Assembly (NCBI GenBank): GCA_035524895.1
Contig: DATLFI010000200.1
Span: forward strand, 1 to 32,303
Source of the DNA: DATLFI01 sp035524895
Lineage (GTDB): Bacteria > Acidobacteriota > Thermoanaerobaculia > Multivoradales > Multivoraceae
Direction: 5' to 3'
DNA length: 32,303 bases
The notes beneath the pieces were generated by a model. That model was not told where the DNA came from, did no database searches, and saw only the letters and a program-made list of their open reading frames with translations. Of the stretch, positions 18,106 through 27,578 are shown in pieces. The translations under genes and the position numbers were made by a program. Position 1 is the first letter of the stretch, and every line of letters begins with the position of its first letter.

Positions 18106-18920
18106 GCGGCTGTCTCCGCCGGCGAGTCGCCCTCGCGACGCGCACGCCTCGTCTCCTCCCCCGGGGTCACGAGGTGGCGGTAGAGCATGCCGCGCAGGCC
18201 GCGAGCGTCCAGCCGCTCGTGCAGCTCGCCGTCGACCGCCACCGAGATGCGGCCGGTCTCCTCGGAGACCACCACAGCCAGGGCGTCGGTCTCCTCCGAG
18301 ATGCCCAAGGCGGCACGGTGTCGGGTGCCAGAGCGCGTCGACAACGACGGATTGGACGACAGCGGCAGGAAGCACGCGGCGGCCGCGATGCGATCGTCTT
18401 CGACGATCACAGCGCCGTCGTGGAGCGGCGTGGTGGGATCGAAGATCGTGAGCAGGAGATCGTAGGAGACGACCGCGTCGAGCCGGATGCCGTTCTCGAC
18501 GTACTCGCGCAGTCCCTGGAGTCGCTCGAGCACGATCAGGCCGCCGATGCGGCGTGACGCCAGCGTGGTGGCGGCGAGCACGATCTCCTGCAAGGACGCC
18601 TCGATTCGCTCTTGGTGACTGACACGCACCAGCGGGTTCTTACCGAAGGCGGTGAGAGCGCGACGTATCTCGTTCTGGAACAGCACGATGACGCCGAACG
18701 GGAGCAGGACGAAGAAGCCGTTCAGCACGTTCTGCAACGTGCGCAGGCCCAGATAGCGGGCGGCGGCGGCGACGCCGAACAGCACCAGGAGGCCGACCAG
18801 CACCTGCACTGCCCGCGTGCCGCGAATCAGCAGCAGCAGGTAGTAGACGATGAGGGTAACGGCAGCGACGTCGACGACGTCGCTCAAGGACAGGGTCTGG
18901 AGGATCTCCCGGTAGCTCAC
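18102..18920 (-). CDS. cdaA: Diadenylate cyclase CdaA (DisA_N domain)
   Basis: CdaA makes cyclic di-AMP from two ATP. The 272-residue protein has three N-terminal membrane helices (about 15-33, 38-55, 67-82), then the DAC domain with the catalytic motifs LHDGAV (DGA at 168-170) and GTRHRAA (198-204), both intact. A charged tail of about 30 residues (EETRRARREGDSPAE) follows. The start is GTG at 18920, three bases after the ftsH stop, with translation probably coupled to ftsH upstream and ybbR downstream. The cdaA-ybbR-glmM order is the classic arrangement linking c-di-AMP to cell-wall precursor synthesis. Confidence 0.96.
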   Translation of the reverse strand: MSYREILQTLSLSDVVDVAAVTLIVYYLLLLIRGTRAVQVLVGLLVLFGVAAAARYLGLRTLQNVLNGFFVLLPFGVIVLFQNEIRRALTAFGKNPLVRVSHQERIEASLQEIVLAATTLASRRIGGLIVLERLQGLREYVENGIRLDAVVSYDLLLTIFDPTTPLHDGAVIVEDDRIAAAACFLPLSSNPSLSTRSGTRHRAALGISEETDALAVVVSEETGRISVAVDGELHERLDARGLRGMLYRHLVTPGEETRRARREGDSPAETAA

Positions 18921-18923
18921 CCG

Positions 18924-20990
<2,067 letters not shown>

Positions 20991-20993
<3 letters not shown>

Positions 20994-21004
20994 CGTTGTA
21001 CCTC
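20991..21004 (-). promoter_or_regulatory. Ribosome binding site that fixes the ftsH TTG start
   Basis: On the minus strand GAGG (21004-21001), then seven bases, then TTG (20993-20991). No ATG or GTG gives a complete first helix, so this site decides the start codon. Confidence 0.7.
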
Positions 21005-21197
21005 GGGAGGGAGTATGGCGGACAGCGCGACAGCGCCAGCGAGCTCATGCCGGAGGGCGCAGCGAGAGGCTATCGATAGAACCATCGCCGCGGGCCGCAG
21101 ATTCCGCGCCTCTCGGTGCTTCGCCTCGCTCTGGTTCTTGCCTGTTCGCACTCTCGTCACCACCACACGACTCCAGTTCCGTCCGGTGGTCCGTGCG

Positions 21198-22259
21198 CTA
21201 GGTGTCGCTGGGCCGACATGTCGGCGACCCGGCCCCGGAATCGCAAAGTATACGGGATGCTGCACGGTGATCTTCCGGTGGCACCAGATGCAGTGAGCCG
21301 CGGCAGGATCGCCAGCGCCAGCCGCCGCCACAATCGCCGCCGACGCGCCCGCCCGCGGCGAGCTGGCGGCCCAGCTCTCGGCAGGCTGCGCCGGTCGGGG
21401 GATGCTGGGCTCCGGACCGACGGTGGAGCAAGGCGAGGGCCAATGGCAGGAGCGGCTCCGGGAGCTCCCTCAAGGCCGACAGCGGCACAGTGAGCCGAGA
21501 GCTGGCTGCGGAGTGAGGCTCGATCGCGAGGCGCCCGCGGAGCGCGCGGTCGATCGCCTCGCCTGCACCGCGCGCTGCCGCCGCGAGATCGCCGGCGCGC
21601 TCGGCGAGGTTGGGCTCCTCCTCGAGCAGCCGGGGCAAGACGAGCAGACGGAGCCGGTTGCGGGCCGCGTCGAGCCGGAAGTTCGTGGGGTCCTCGATCG
21701 GCTCGAGGCCGCCGCTTGCGGCCGCGTTGCGCAGCTCGGCTCGCGAGAGCTCGAGGAGCGGCCGCACCACCGAGCCGGCGCGTGGTCGGATTCCCGCGAG
21801 CCCCAGGGGGCCGGTGCCCTGCAACAAGCGGAGCAGCAGGGTCTCGAGCTGGTCATCGCGGTGATGGGCTGTCGCGATCCAGCGGCCGCCGACCTCGTTG
21901 CGCACCTCTTCCAGATACTCGTAGCGGACCCGGCGTGCCGTTTCCTCCAAGGTGGCGCGCCGCTCTCGCGCCGCCGCCACGTCGCGCCGAGCCCACAGGA
22001 ACGGCACAGCGAGCTGCTCCGCCAGATAGGCGGCGCGCCGCCGTCGCGCGGCCGAGTCGGGATCGAGCCCGTGGTCGAGGTGCGCGGCGACCACCTCGAT
22101 GCCTCGGATCCGGCCCAGCTCGCGCAGGCCCAGCAGCAGCGCGCAGGAGTCCGGGCCTCCCGAGAACGCCGCCACGAGCCGGTCGCCCTGGTGAAGCGGC
22201 GAGCTCTCGTCGAAGAACCTCTGCAGCTCGCGGAGGACGGCTTGCTGGGGGCCAGTCAG
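21198..22259 (-). CDS. tilS: tRNA(Ile)-lysidine synthase TilS
   Basis: TilS converts C34 of tRNA-Ile2 (anticodon CAU) to lysidine, so that it reads AUA and is charged with Ile. The N-type ATP pyrophosphatase P-loop AAFSGGPDSCALLLG is near the start. VAAHLDHGLDPDSAARR and ATAHHRDDQLETLLLRLLQG follow, then IRPRAGSVVRPLLELSR and EDPTNFRLDAARNRLR, all typical of the family. The C-terminal domain is short and poorly conserved; total length is about 350 residues. The start is unusual: between the tRNA CCA end (22270) and the P-loop there is no in-frame ATG or TTG, and the only GTG would remove the first strand. I place it at CTG 22259 provisionally. The alternative is TTG 22331 inside the tRNA gene. 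Confidence 0.92.
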   Translation of the reverse strand: MTGPQQAVLRELQRFFDESSPLHQGDRLVAAFSGGPDSCALLLGLRELGRIRGIEVVAAHLDHGLDPDSAARRRRAAYLAEQLAVPFLWARRDVAAARERRATLEETARRVRYEYLEEVRNEVGGRWIATAHHRDDQLETLLLRLLQGTGPLGLAGIRPRAGSVVRPLLELSRAELRNAAASGGLEPIEDPTNFRLDAARNRLRLLVLPRLLEEEPNLAERAGDLAAAARGAGEAIDRALRGRLAIEPHSAASSRLTVPLSALRELPEPLLPLALALLHRRSGAQHPPTGAACRELGRQLAAGGRVGGDCGGGWRWRSCRGSLHLVPPEDHRAASRILCDSGAGSPTCRPSDT

Positions 22260-22269
22260 CGCGGAGTCG

Positions 22270-22346
22270 TGGTGGCGGTGAAGGGACTCGAACCCCTGAC
22301 ACAGCGGATATGAGCCGCTTGCTCTAACCAACTGAGCTACACCGCC
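22270..22346 (-). tRNA. tRNA with CAU anticodon, probably elongator tRNA-Met
   Basis: The minus-strand sequence folds as a 77-nt cloverleaf including an encoded CCA (22272-22270) and discriminator A. The acceptor GGCGGTG/CACCGCC is perfect. The D arm is TAGCTCAGTTGGTTAGAGC, the anticodon stem AGCGG/CCGCT has loop CTCATAT, and the T arm contains GGTTCGAGTCC. The G1-C72 pair rules out an initiator-type mismatch. CAU could mean elongator Met or the TilS substrate tRNA-Ile2; the overall sequence looks more Met-like, but I cannot separate them firmly. It sits 11 bases ahead of the proposed tilS start. Confidence 0.93.
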
Positions 22347-22386
22347 ATGAAGGCATTCGACACGCCCGTGGCTCGACGGGCGCAGG

Positions 22387-22392
22387 AGTATA
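22387..22392 (-). promoter_or_regulatory. -10 box (TATACT) for tRNA(CAU)-tilS
   Basis: TATACT on the minus strand (22392-22387) lies 40 bp upstream of the tRNA 5' end, a suitable position. No good -35 hexamer is seen 16-18 bp further upstream. Confidence 0.4.
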
Positions 22393-22512
22393 GACTGATC
22401 CTCGGCTGGTCCATCGCGCGGCTCCTCGCGCGCAGCAAGAGCCTCGCCGAGGAGTTGGGTCGCGGGGGCGCAGGCGCGGTGCGGTACTCCGCCCGGCTTG
22501 GTGTGCCGGGTC

Positions 22513-22788
22513 CTACCGCAACACTGCCTGGCAGCTCGCGAACCGGGCGAAGAACTCCAGCATGGAGTTCGAGAGCGTCTCTTCGTTGAGGCGGTAGATG
22601 ACGTTCTGGCCCTGTCTCTGGTCCACCACCAGGTCCGCCTCCTTGAGCACCGAGAGGTGTCGCGAGATGGTGGGTTGCGAGAGGTTGAAGTTGCAGACGA
22701 TCTCTCCGACGTTGCGCTCCCGCTGCTCGAGCAACTCCAAGATCTGCTGGCGCGTGGGGTCCGACAGCGCCTTGAAGATCTTGGTCAT
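22513..22788 (-). CDS. ArsR/SmtB-family winged-helix repressor
   Basis: A 91-residue DNA-binding protein. MTKIFKALSDPTRQQILELL opens the winged-helix fold; the recognition helix is LSQPTISRHLSVLKEADLV, followed by the wing QRQGQNVIYRLN. Only one Cys lies in the alpha-3 position (GEIVCNFN), so the classic arsenic CxC site is missing. The sequence looks closer to SdpR-like autorepressors than to metal sensors (inference). ATG 22788 matches the usual family start but has no clear ribosome binding site. The frame stays open well upstream, and a GTG preceded by GAGGG could add about 70 low-complexity residues. No regulated gene is adjacent apart from superoxide dismutase, about 590 bp away. Confidence 0.85.
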   Translation of the reverse strand: MTKIFKALSDPTRQQILELLEQRERNVGEIVCNFNLSQPTISRHLSVLKEADLVVDQRQGQNVIYRLNEETLSNSMLEFFARFASCQAVLR

Positions 22789-23381
22789 TTGGCGGTCGTC
22801 GGCCCCGCGCCGACGTGCTTGGGGCGCGACGGATCGAGAGGCGTGGGCATCCCTCGCGCCTTGCCAGGAGCCCTCGGGGGCATTCCCGACCTGGGCCGAC
22901 GCGGCAGCGGTTGCCAGCCTGGGGGCATCCGGCTCCTGCCGAACTGGGTGGAGCGTGGTCACAGCACCCTCGTGGCGGGTGGTGGTGGAACGAGCTGTCG
23001 TGGTTCGCATTTGTGGGCCCAACCTTCGCGGCGAAGTATAGGCCGAATGGCTTGAAGAAATCTTGAACTGAGCGCTCCACCTTGCCGCCGCCTGCTCAGT
23101 TCGTGCGCTTATGCGTGGAAGTTTTTGAATATCCACACTTTACGAGCCCGGGCATTCCTTCGGCTTCGCCCTGTGGACAGGCCCGCCCCAGCAGACGTCC
23201 ATGGGCCGCCCATGGACGACTGCGTCAGGCGGCCGGCCCCGCCCCGGCCGCGCGTTGCCGAACAGGAGACCGTCGTGCTCGGCCTTACCCCTACGGGAGA
23301 TGAAAGCAAGGCCCCCGCAGGATCCCTGTCTTCAGGGTCTTCAGGGTTTCCCGGCGCGCGACCGGCGACTGGGCCCGGCCC
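22789..23381. other. Long non-coding gap rich in hairpins; candidate structured RNA
   Basis: No convincing gene lies in these 593 bp. The part 23196-23346 has a series of stem-loops. A 10-bp stem with a 3-base loop lies at 23196-23218. An 8-bp GCGGCCGG/CCGGCCGC stem lies at 23229-23251. GGCCTT/AAGGCC arms are at 23281-23286 and 23308-23313. CCCTG-TCTT-CAGGG is at 23324-23337, overlapping two direct copies of TCTTCAGGG (23329-23346). It is downstream of sod on the minus strand, so part may act as its terminator. I could not match it to any known riboswitch or ncRNA. Confidence 0.4.
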
Positions 23382-23981
<600 letters not shown>

Positions 23982-24306
23982 GCGTGTCGTTCCTTTCTCT
24001 TCTGGGGGGGCCCGAGGGGCGAATTGTCGAGGTTCTCGGCGGCGCCGAATGACGCCGGGCTCGGGGTGGGTACCGCGACCGCGCCAGGGGCGCGGCGAGC
24101 GCTACGACTGCGGGGCTCGCGGCGGGCTCGGATGGATCAGAACGCCCTGAGCCGGACCGCCACGACTGGTGCAGGATATCGAACATGCACGAACCGGACC
24201 GTGCGCCACGTTGACGCCGCCTGGAGCGCGCTCTAAGATTCCGCGGCACTGTCGCGGTGCGGCTCGTGACCGCATGGTCGGTTTGCCACCGCGGGCCCCC
24301 TCGCCG
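23982..24306. other. Intergenic region between sod and tRNA-Val
   Basis: A 325-bp divergent gap with no protein-like frame. The right part carries the tRNA-Val promoter described separately. A sod promoter must also lie here on the minus strand, but I could not identify one. Confidence 0.4.
24211..24239 (+). promoter_or_regulatory. Sigma-70-type promoter for tRNA-Val
   Basis: TTGACG (24211-24216), a 17-bp spacer and TAAGAT (24234-24239). Predicted transcription starts about 60 bp before the mature tRNA-Val end. It may also drive tRNA-Asp and rpmG. Confidence 0.65.
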
Positions 24307-24381
24307 GGGAGGTTAGCTCAGCGGTAGAGCACCTGCTTTACACGCAGGGGGTCGTGGGTTCGAATCCCCCACCTCCCACCA
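24307..24381 (+). tRNA. tRNA-Val (anticodon UAC)
   Basis: A 75-nt cloverleaf with encoded CCA (24379-24381). Acceptor GGGAGGT/ACCTCCC is perfect; the D arm is TAGCTCAGCGGTAGAGC; the anticodon stem CCTGC/GCAGG encloses TTTACAC, giving anticodon TAC. The T arm GTGGG/CCCCC has one T-C mismatch at its second pair, which is slightly unusual. Confidence 0.95.
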
Positions 24382-24529
24382 GTGCCGACCTCCAAGGGCG
24401 AGTCAGGCGCTCGAGGCGAGCCAAGTGGCGCGCCAGTAGTGGGCCGACCGAAGGCCAGGTAGAATCGAGGTCACGCAGTCGAGCCGGAGACGCTGCGGAA
24501 GAGCAGATCCAGAGAGTCGAGATCACAGC

Positions 24530-24606
<77 letters not shown>

Positions 24607-24693
24607 TCTTGGATTCTCTACCGCGAGCCGGCATCGCCGGCTCGTTCGACTTTTCGCCCCGTCCATCACCTCGAGGTCCTCTCCGAATGGACC

Positions 24694-24763
24694 CGCTCCG
24701 ATAGACTCGCTCCGATAGACTCGCTCCGATAGACCCGCTCCGATAGACCCGCTCCGATAGATC
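24694..24763. repeat. Five tandem 14-bp repeats in front of rpmG
   Basis: CGCTCCGATAGACT occurs at 24694 and 24708; variants ending CC occur at 24722 and 24736; a fifth ending TC occurs at 24750. The array ends 13 bp before the rpmG ATG and abuts its ribosome binding site. Each unit contains ATAGAC, a weak -10-like hexamer. It lies within the probable tRNA-Asp-rpmG spacer. Confidence 0.9.
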
Positions 24764-24776
24764 TGAGGAAGCTCTC

Positions 24777-24932
24777 ATGCGCGACAAGATCAAGCTCGTG
24801 TCCTCGGCGGGCACCGGTTACTTCTACACGACCGACAAGAACAAGAAGCTCAGCACCGAGAAGCTGAAGCTCAAGAAGTACGACCCCAAAGTGCGCAAGC
24901 ACGTCGAGTTCGTAGAAGAGAAGATGCGGTAG
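24777..24932 (+). CDS. rpmG: 50S ribosomal protein L33
   Basis: A 51-residue basic protein: MRDKIKLVSSAGTGYFYTTD, then KNKKLSTEKLKLKKYDPKVR and a short C-terminal part ending FVEEKMR. This is the normal length and sequence of bacterial L33, a component of the large subunit near the E site. The zinc-binding CxxC pairs of some L33 proteins are absent, so this is the zinc-free (C-minus) form. GAGG lies eight bases before ATG 24777. The gene follows tRNA-Val and tRNA-Asp, and is preceded by the 14-bp repeat array. In many genomes rpmG is followed by tRNA-Trp-secE-nusG; here the next gene is a convergent sulfatase-fold gene. Confidence 0.95.
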   Translation: MRDKIKLVSSAGTGYFYTTDKNKKLSTEKLKLKKYDPKVRKHVEFVEEKMR

Positions 24933-24940
24933 CCGAGGCC

Positions 24941-24959
24941 GCAGCGCAGCAGGCGCTGC
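24941..24959. terminator. Hairpin between rpmG and the convergent sulfatase-fold gene
   Basis: GCAGCGC (24941-24947) pairs perfectly with GCGCTGC (24953-24959) around AGCAG. It sits 8 bp after the rpmG stop and 11 bp after the convergent stop, so it may terminate both. No T-tract. Confidence 0.5.
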
Positions 24960-24970
24960 AGCCTTCGCGG

Positions 24971-26458
24971 TCATCCGTCCCGCACCACGTAGCCGAGCTC
25001 TTCGAGCTGTCGGCGCACGTCGTCCGGAAGCGCCTCCGGCTCGCGAGCCGCAGCAGGCGTAGGGCACAGCGACGCGCGGAGTAGCGCTTGGCGTTCGCGC
25101 AGCCGAGCCGCTTCCTCCGGGTGGCGGCTCGACAGGTCGGCCTGCTCTCCGGGATCCGAGGCCAGGTCGTAGAGCTCGGTCTCGCCGATCGGGTAGAACC
25201 CCGCCGGCACTCCCTGCATGCAGGGCACAGCTTCCCGATCCGGATTCGAGACGACCTTCCACGAGCCCTCCTGGAAGGTCGAGACGAGAGAGTCGCCGTA
25301 TTCGCTCATCGCGTGTCCAGCGAAGTGGTCGTCGACGCCGAGCTCGTCGACGCTGCCTGCTACCGCGCGCTCGAGGGCGGGCACCAGCGAGCGACCGTGG
25401 ATGCAGGCGGGCGGTGGCAGACCCAGCAGGTCGAGCACCGTGGGCAGGACGTCCGAAAGCTCTACCGGACCAGCGATCGCAGCACCTGCCGGCAGCAGTC
25501 CGGGCGCCACGAACGCGAGCGGCACGTGGAGCGAGCTCTGGTAGACCGAGCAGGCGTGGTAGAGGTACTGGTGGTGCTGGTAGAGGTCTTCTCCGTGGTC
25601 GGCCAGGAACACCACCAGGGTGCGATCGTTCTCGCCCAGTTCCGAGAGGCCGCGCAGCAGCTCGCCGATCAGTCCGTCGGTGCCCATCACCGCGGCGTCG
25701 TAGAGAGCGTCGAGATGCCGCAGGTCGGCGTCGTCTAGCTCGATCGGCTCGGTCATGACCCGGTCCAGCACTCCCTTACGGGGAGCGAGGAGTCCGGCGT
25801 AGTCGGGATCGAGCGCGCGTGCCCGGTCACCGCCGTTGTAGTACGGCGGGTGGGGACCGAAGTAGTGCACCCACATCAGGAACGGCGGCTCGCGGTCGGC
25901 AGCGGGGTCTTTTTCGCCGGCCTCGCCGGCCTCGCCGGCCTCCCCGGCCTCGCGCCGCGGTGCCAGGTACGCCAGCGCCTCGCGGTTGAGCCTGCGGTCG
26001 ACACCACCGGCACACGCGAAGTGGTCCCAGCCTTGGTGGTTTGCGCGACACATGTTCGACAGGAAGGCCGCCGTGCTGTACCCGGCCTCACGCAGCAGCA
26101 GCGGCAGCGCCGGCTGGCCGTCCGCGAGACTCCGCCCGTTGTCGATCACTCCGTGGCCGCTCGGGTAGAGGCCCGTGAGCACCGTCGCGAGCGAGGGCCA
26201 GGTCAGGGAACGCGGTGCGACAGCGTCACCGAAGAGGACGCCACCGCTCGCCAGCTCGTCGATCGCAGGGCTGTTCGGGCGGTCCTGGTAGCCCCATGCG
26301 CCCAGCCGATCGGCACGCAGCGTGTCGACGCTGATCAGCACGACGTTCCAGCCGCGTGCGCCGCCCGAAAGGGGAGTGGGCTCGGGCTCTGGCGGCGACT
26401 CGGGTGCGCACGCGAGCAGCGTGCAGGCCAGTACGAGACCTGGCGTCGTAGGGCGCAT
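24971..26458 (-). CDS. Sulfatase-fold (alkaline phosphatase superfamily) lipoprotein
   Basis: A 495-residue exported protein. The N-terminal signal LVLACTLLAC gives a likely lipidated Cys17, followed by a Pro/Glu linker. The domain starts NVVLISVDTLRADRLGAWGY, with metal-binding Asp45, and later has VVFLADHGEDLYQHHQYLYH, both sulfatase-family landmarks. At the catalytic position, SLTWPSLATVLTG carries Thr86 where a true sulfatase has the Cys or Ser of CxPxR that becomes formylglycine, and the Arg is replaced by Leu. Hydrolysis of sulfate esters is therefore doubtful; Thr nucleophiles occur in phosphoglycerol or phosphoethanolamine transferases and phosphatases of the same superfamily. A four-unit 9-bp repeat encodes a Gly-Glu-Ala run in a loop (about 170-182). 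It diverges from the ECF sigma gene. Confidence 0.85.
   Translation of the reverse strand: MRPTTPGLVLACTLLACAPESPPEPEPTPLSGGARGWNVVLISVDTLRADRLGAWGYQDRPNSPAIDELASGGVLFGDAVAPRSLTWPSLATVLTGLYPSGHGVIDNGRSLADGQPALPLLLREAGYSTAAFLSNMCRANHQGWDHFACAGGVDRRLNREALAYLAPRREAGEAGEAGEAGEKDPAADREPPFLMWVHYFGPHPPYYNGGDRARALDPDYAGLLAPRKGVLDRVMTEPIELDDADLRHLDALYDAAVMGTDGLIGELLRGLSELGENDRTLVVFLADHGEDLYQHHQYLYHACSVYQSSLHVPLAFVAPGLLPAGAAIAGPVELSDVLPTVLDLLGLPPPACIHGRSLVPALERAVAGSVDELGVDDHFAGHAMSEYGDSLVSTFQEGSWKVVSNPDREAVPCMQGVPAGFYPIGETELYDLASDPGEQADLSSRHPEEAARLRERQALLRASLCPTPAAAREPEALPDDVRRQLEELGYVVRDG
25915..25950. repeat. 9-bp microsatellite inside the sulfatase-fold gene
   Basis: Four units of CGCCGGCCT (the last CCCCGGCCT). 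In frame on the minus strand they encode repeated Glu-Ala-Gly; length changes by whole units keep the frame. Confidence 0.85.
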
Positions 26459-26491
26459 CGGGGGTGGGATGGTGTGATGGGGAAGGGCGAT

Positions 26492-26550
26492 CGATTCCCG
26501 GCCGTGCTCCGCGCGTGGCGTGGAATCGACCCCGGCTATCGCGGTCGATT
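26492..26550. promoter_or_regulatory. Cluster of TCGATT half-sites, possible operator
   Basis: CGATTCC (26492-26498) mirrors GGAATCG (26522-26528), and AATCGACC (26524-26531) mirrors GGTCGATT (26543-26550) with an 11-bp spacer. They lie in the divergent promoter region between the sulfatase-fold lipoprotein (start 26458) and the ECF sigma factor (start 26657). The regulator is unknown. Confidence 0.4.
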
Positions 26551-26656
26551 GTAGTGGCTGACAGTGCCCTCCGTGCTACAGTTGGCCTGCTCGACGTCGT
26601 TTCGCCGCGAACATCCTTCCAGCACCCAACGCTCCCCGCTCCCGAAGGAGCGGAAG

Positions 26657-27394
26657 ATGGGTCACGACGATTTCGCCGGCGCAGACGTCCTTGGTTCTGA
26701 CGTCCTGGGTTCTGAGATTCTGGTGGTGTGGCGCAGGTGCGCCGAGTTCCCACGGGAGCGCGATTGGGAAGCGCTCTTCGCGCATCTCGATGCGCGGTTG
26801 CGCCGGTTGGCGCGCAGCCACCTTCGGCGCCTCGCGGGGGGGGTCGCCCCGCAGCGCGAGGACGTCGAGGAGCTGGTGCAGGAGGTGTACTTCCGGCTGC
26901 TGCGCAACGGCTGCCGGGCGCTGCGGGAGTGTCGAGCCGGCAGCCCTGGGGAGCTCTGGCGCTACCTGGAGCGGGTCAGCGTCAGCCTCGCTGTGGATCG
27001 CCTGCGGTCGCGCAACGCACGCAAACGCCGAGACGAAGCGGCTCTGATCGAGGCAGTGGACGTTGCGGAGGGGACGACCCCACCAGGCGATCCGCGGTGG
27101 TGTCCCGAGGGGCGTCTGCGGCGCGCCCGCGCCCGCGAGCACATCCTCCAGACGTGCCGCGCCCTTGCACGGTGCCCCCGGCTCGCATCACGCAACCTCT
27201 TCATCGTCGAAAGCGTGGTGTTCGAGGGGAGATCGATCGACGAAGTCGCGCAGCGGCTGGGCATGCGCCAGAGCGGCGTCAGGTCGGTCCTCGCAAGGCT
27301 GCGCAGGAGGATCGATCGAAAGGTGGCGTCGGCTGGGCGGCCGGCCTCGGGGCGGCTAACGGCTCCCCGCAGGCTGGCGGTCCCGCAGGCCTGA
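26657..27394 (+). CDS. ECF-like RNA polymerase sigma factor
   Basis: A 245-residue protein. Region 2 (about 65-130) contains REDVEELVQEVYFRLL, LWRYLERVSVSLAVDRLRS and a basic RNARKRRDE. Region 4 (about 175-230) contains SIDEVAQRLGMRQSGVRSVL with an HTH and a basic end. The two-domain layout fits extracytoplasmic-function sigma factors, although the region 2 motifs are divergent and the protein is longer than usual, with 30-40 extra residues at both ends. ATG 26657 has GGAG seven bases upstream; in-frame codons further upstream look non-coding. No anti-sigma gene follows. The next gene, 184 bp on, is the secreted GWALD-repeat protein and may be a target, though the promoter seen there is sigma-70-like. 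Confidence 0.8.
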   Translation: MGHDDFAGADVLGSDVLGSEILVVWRRCAEFPRERDWEALFAHLDARLRRLARSHLRRLAGGVAPQREDVEELVQEVYFRLLRNGCRALRECRAGSPGELWRYLERVSVSLAVDRLRSRNARKRRDEAALIEAVDVAEGTTPPGDPRWCPEGRLRRARAREHILQTCRALARCPRLASRNLFIVESVVFEGRSIDEVAQRLGMRQSGVRSVLARLRRRIDRKVASAGRPASGRLTAPRRLAVPQA

Positions 27395-27416
27395 ATCACG
27401 TAAGTCACGCTCTGCA

Positions 27417-27446
27417 TTGACTTTTCGCTCCTTGGATCGCTAGACT
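27417..27446 (+). promoter_or_regulatory. Sigma-70-type promoter for the GWALD-repeat protein
   Basis: TTGACT (27417-27422), an 18-bp spacer and TAGACT (27441-27446). It lies about 130 bp before ATG 27579, implying a long leader. Confidence 0.5.
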
Positions 27447-27488
27447 GCTATACAAGCTCTATTCTCTTTGATGCGTTGGGGCCCTAAA

Positions 27489-27502
27489 CGTCCCTAGGGA
27501 CG
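27489..27502. promoter_or_regulatory. Perfect 14-bp palindrome in the leader of the GWALD-repeat gene
   Basis: CGTCCCTAGGGACG reads the same on both strands. It lies about 40 bp downstream of the predicted -10 box, a position typical of a repressor operator. Operator function is inferred. Confidence 0.45.
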
Positions 27503-27578
27503 CTGGGCGTACGGCGCGGAGGCAGAAGGAGCGCGTGAAGGTTTTTTCTTTGCCTGGACGCTTTCGGAGGACGGGACC

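Noticed and set aside
23281..23346. Known riboswitch (Mn yybP-ykoY, c-di-GMP, cobalamin or fluoride types) near sod
   Set aside because: The characteristic conserved blocks of these classes are not found in either orientation, and the region is downstream of sod, not upstream.
24694..24763. CRISPR-like array or T-box in front of rpmG
   Set aside because: The 14-bp units are directly adjacent with no spacers, and no T-box or terminator/antiterminator pair is seen.
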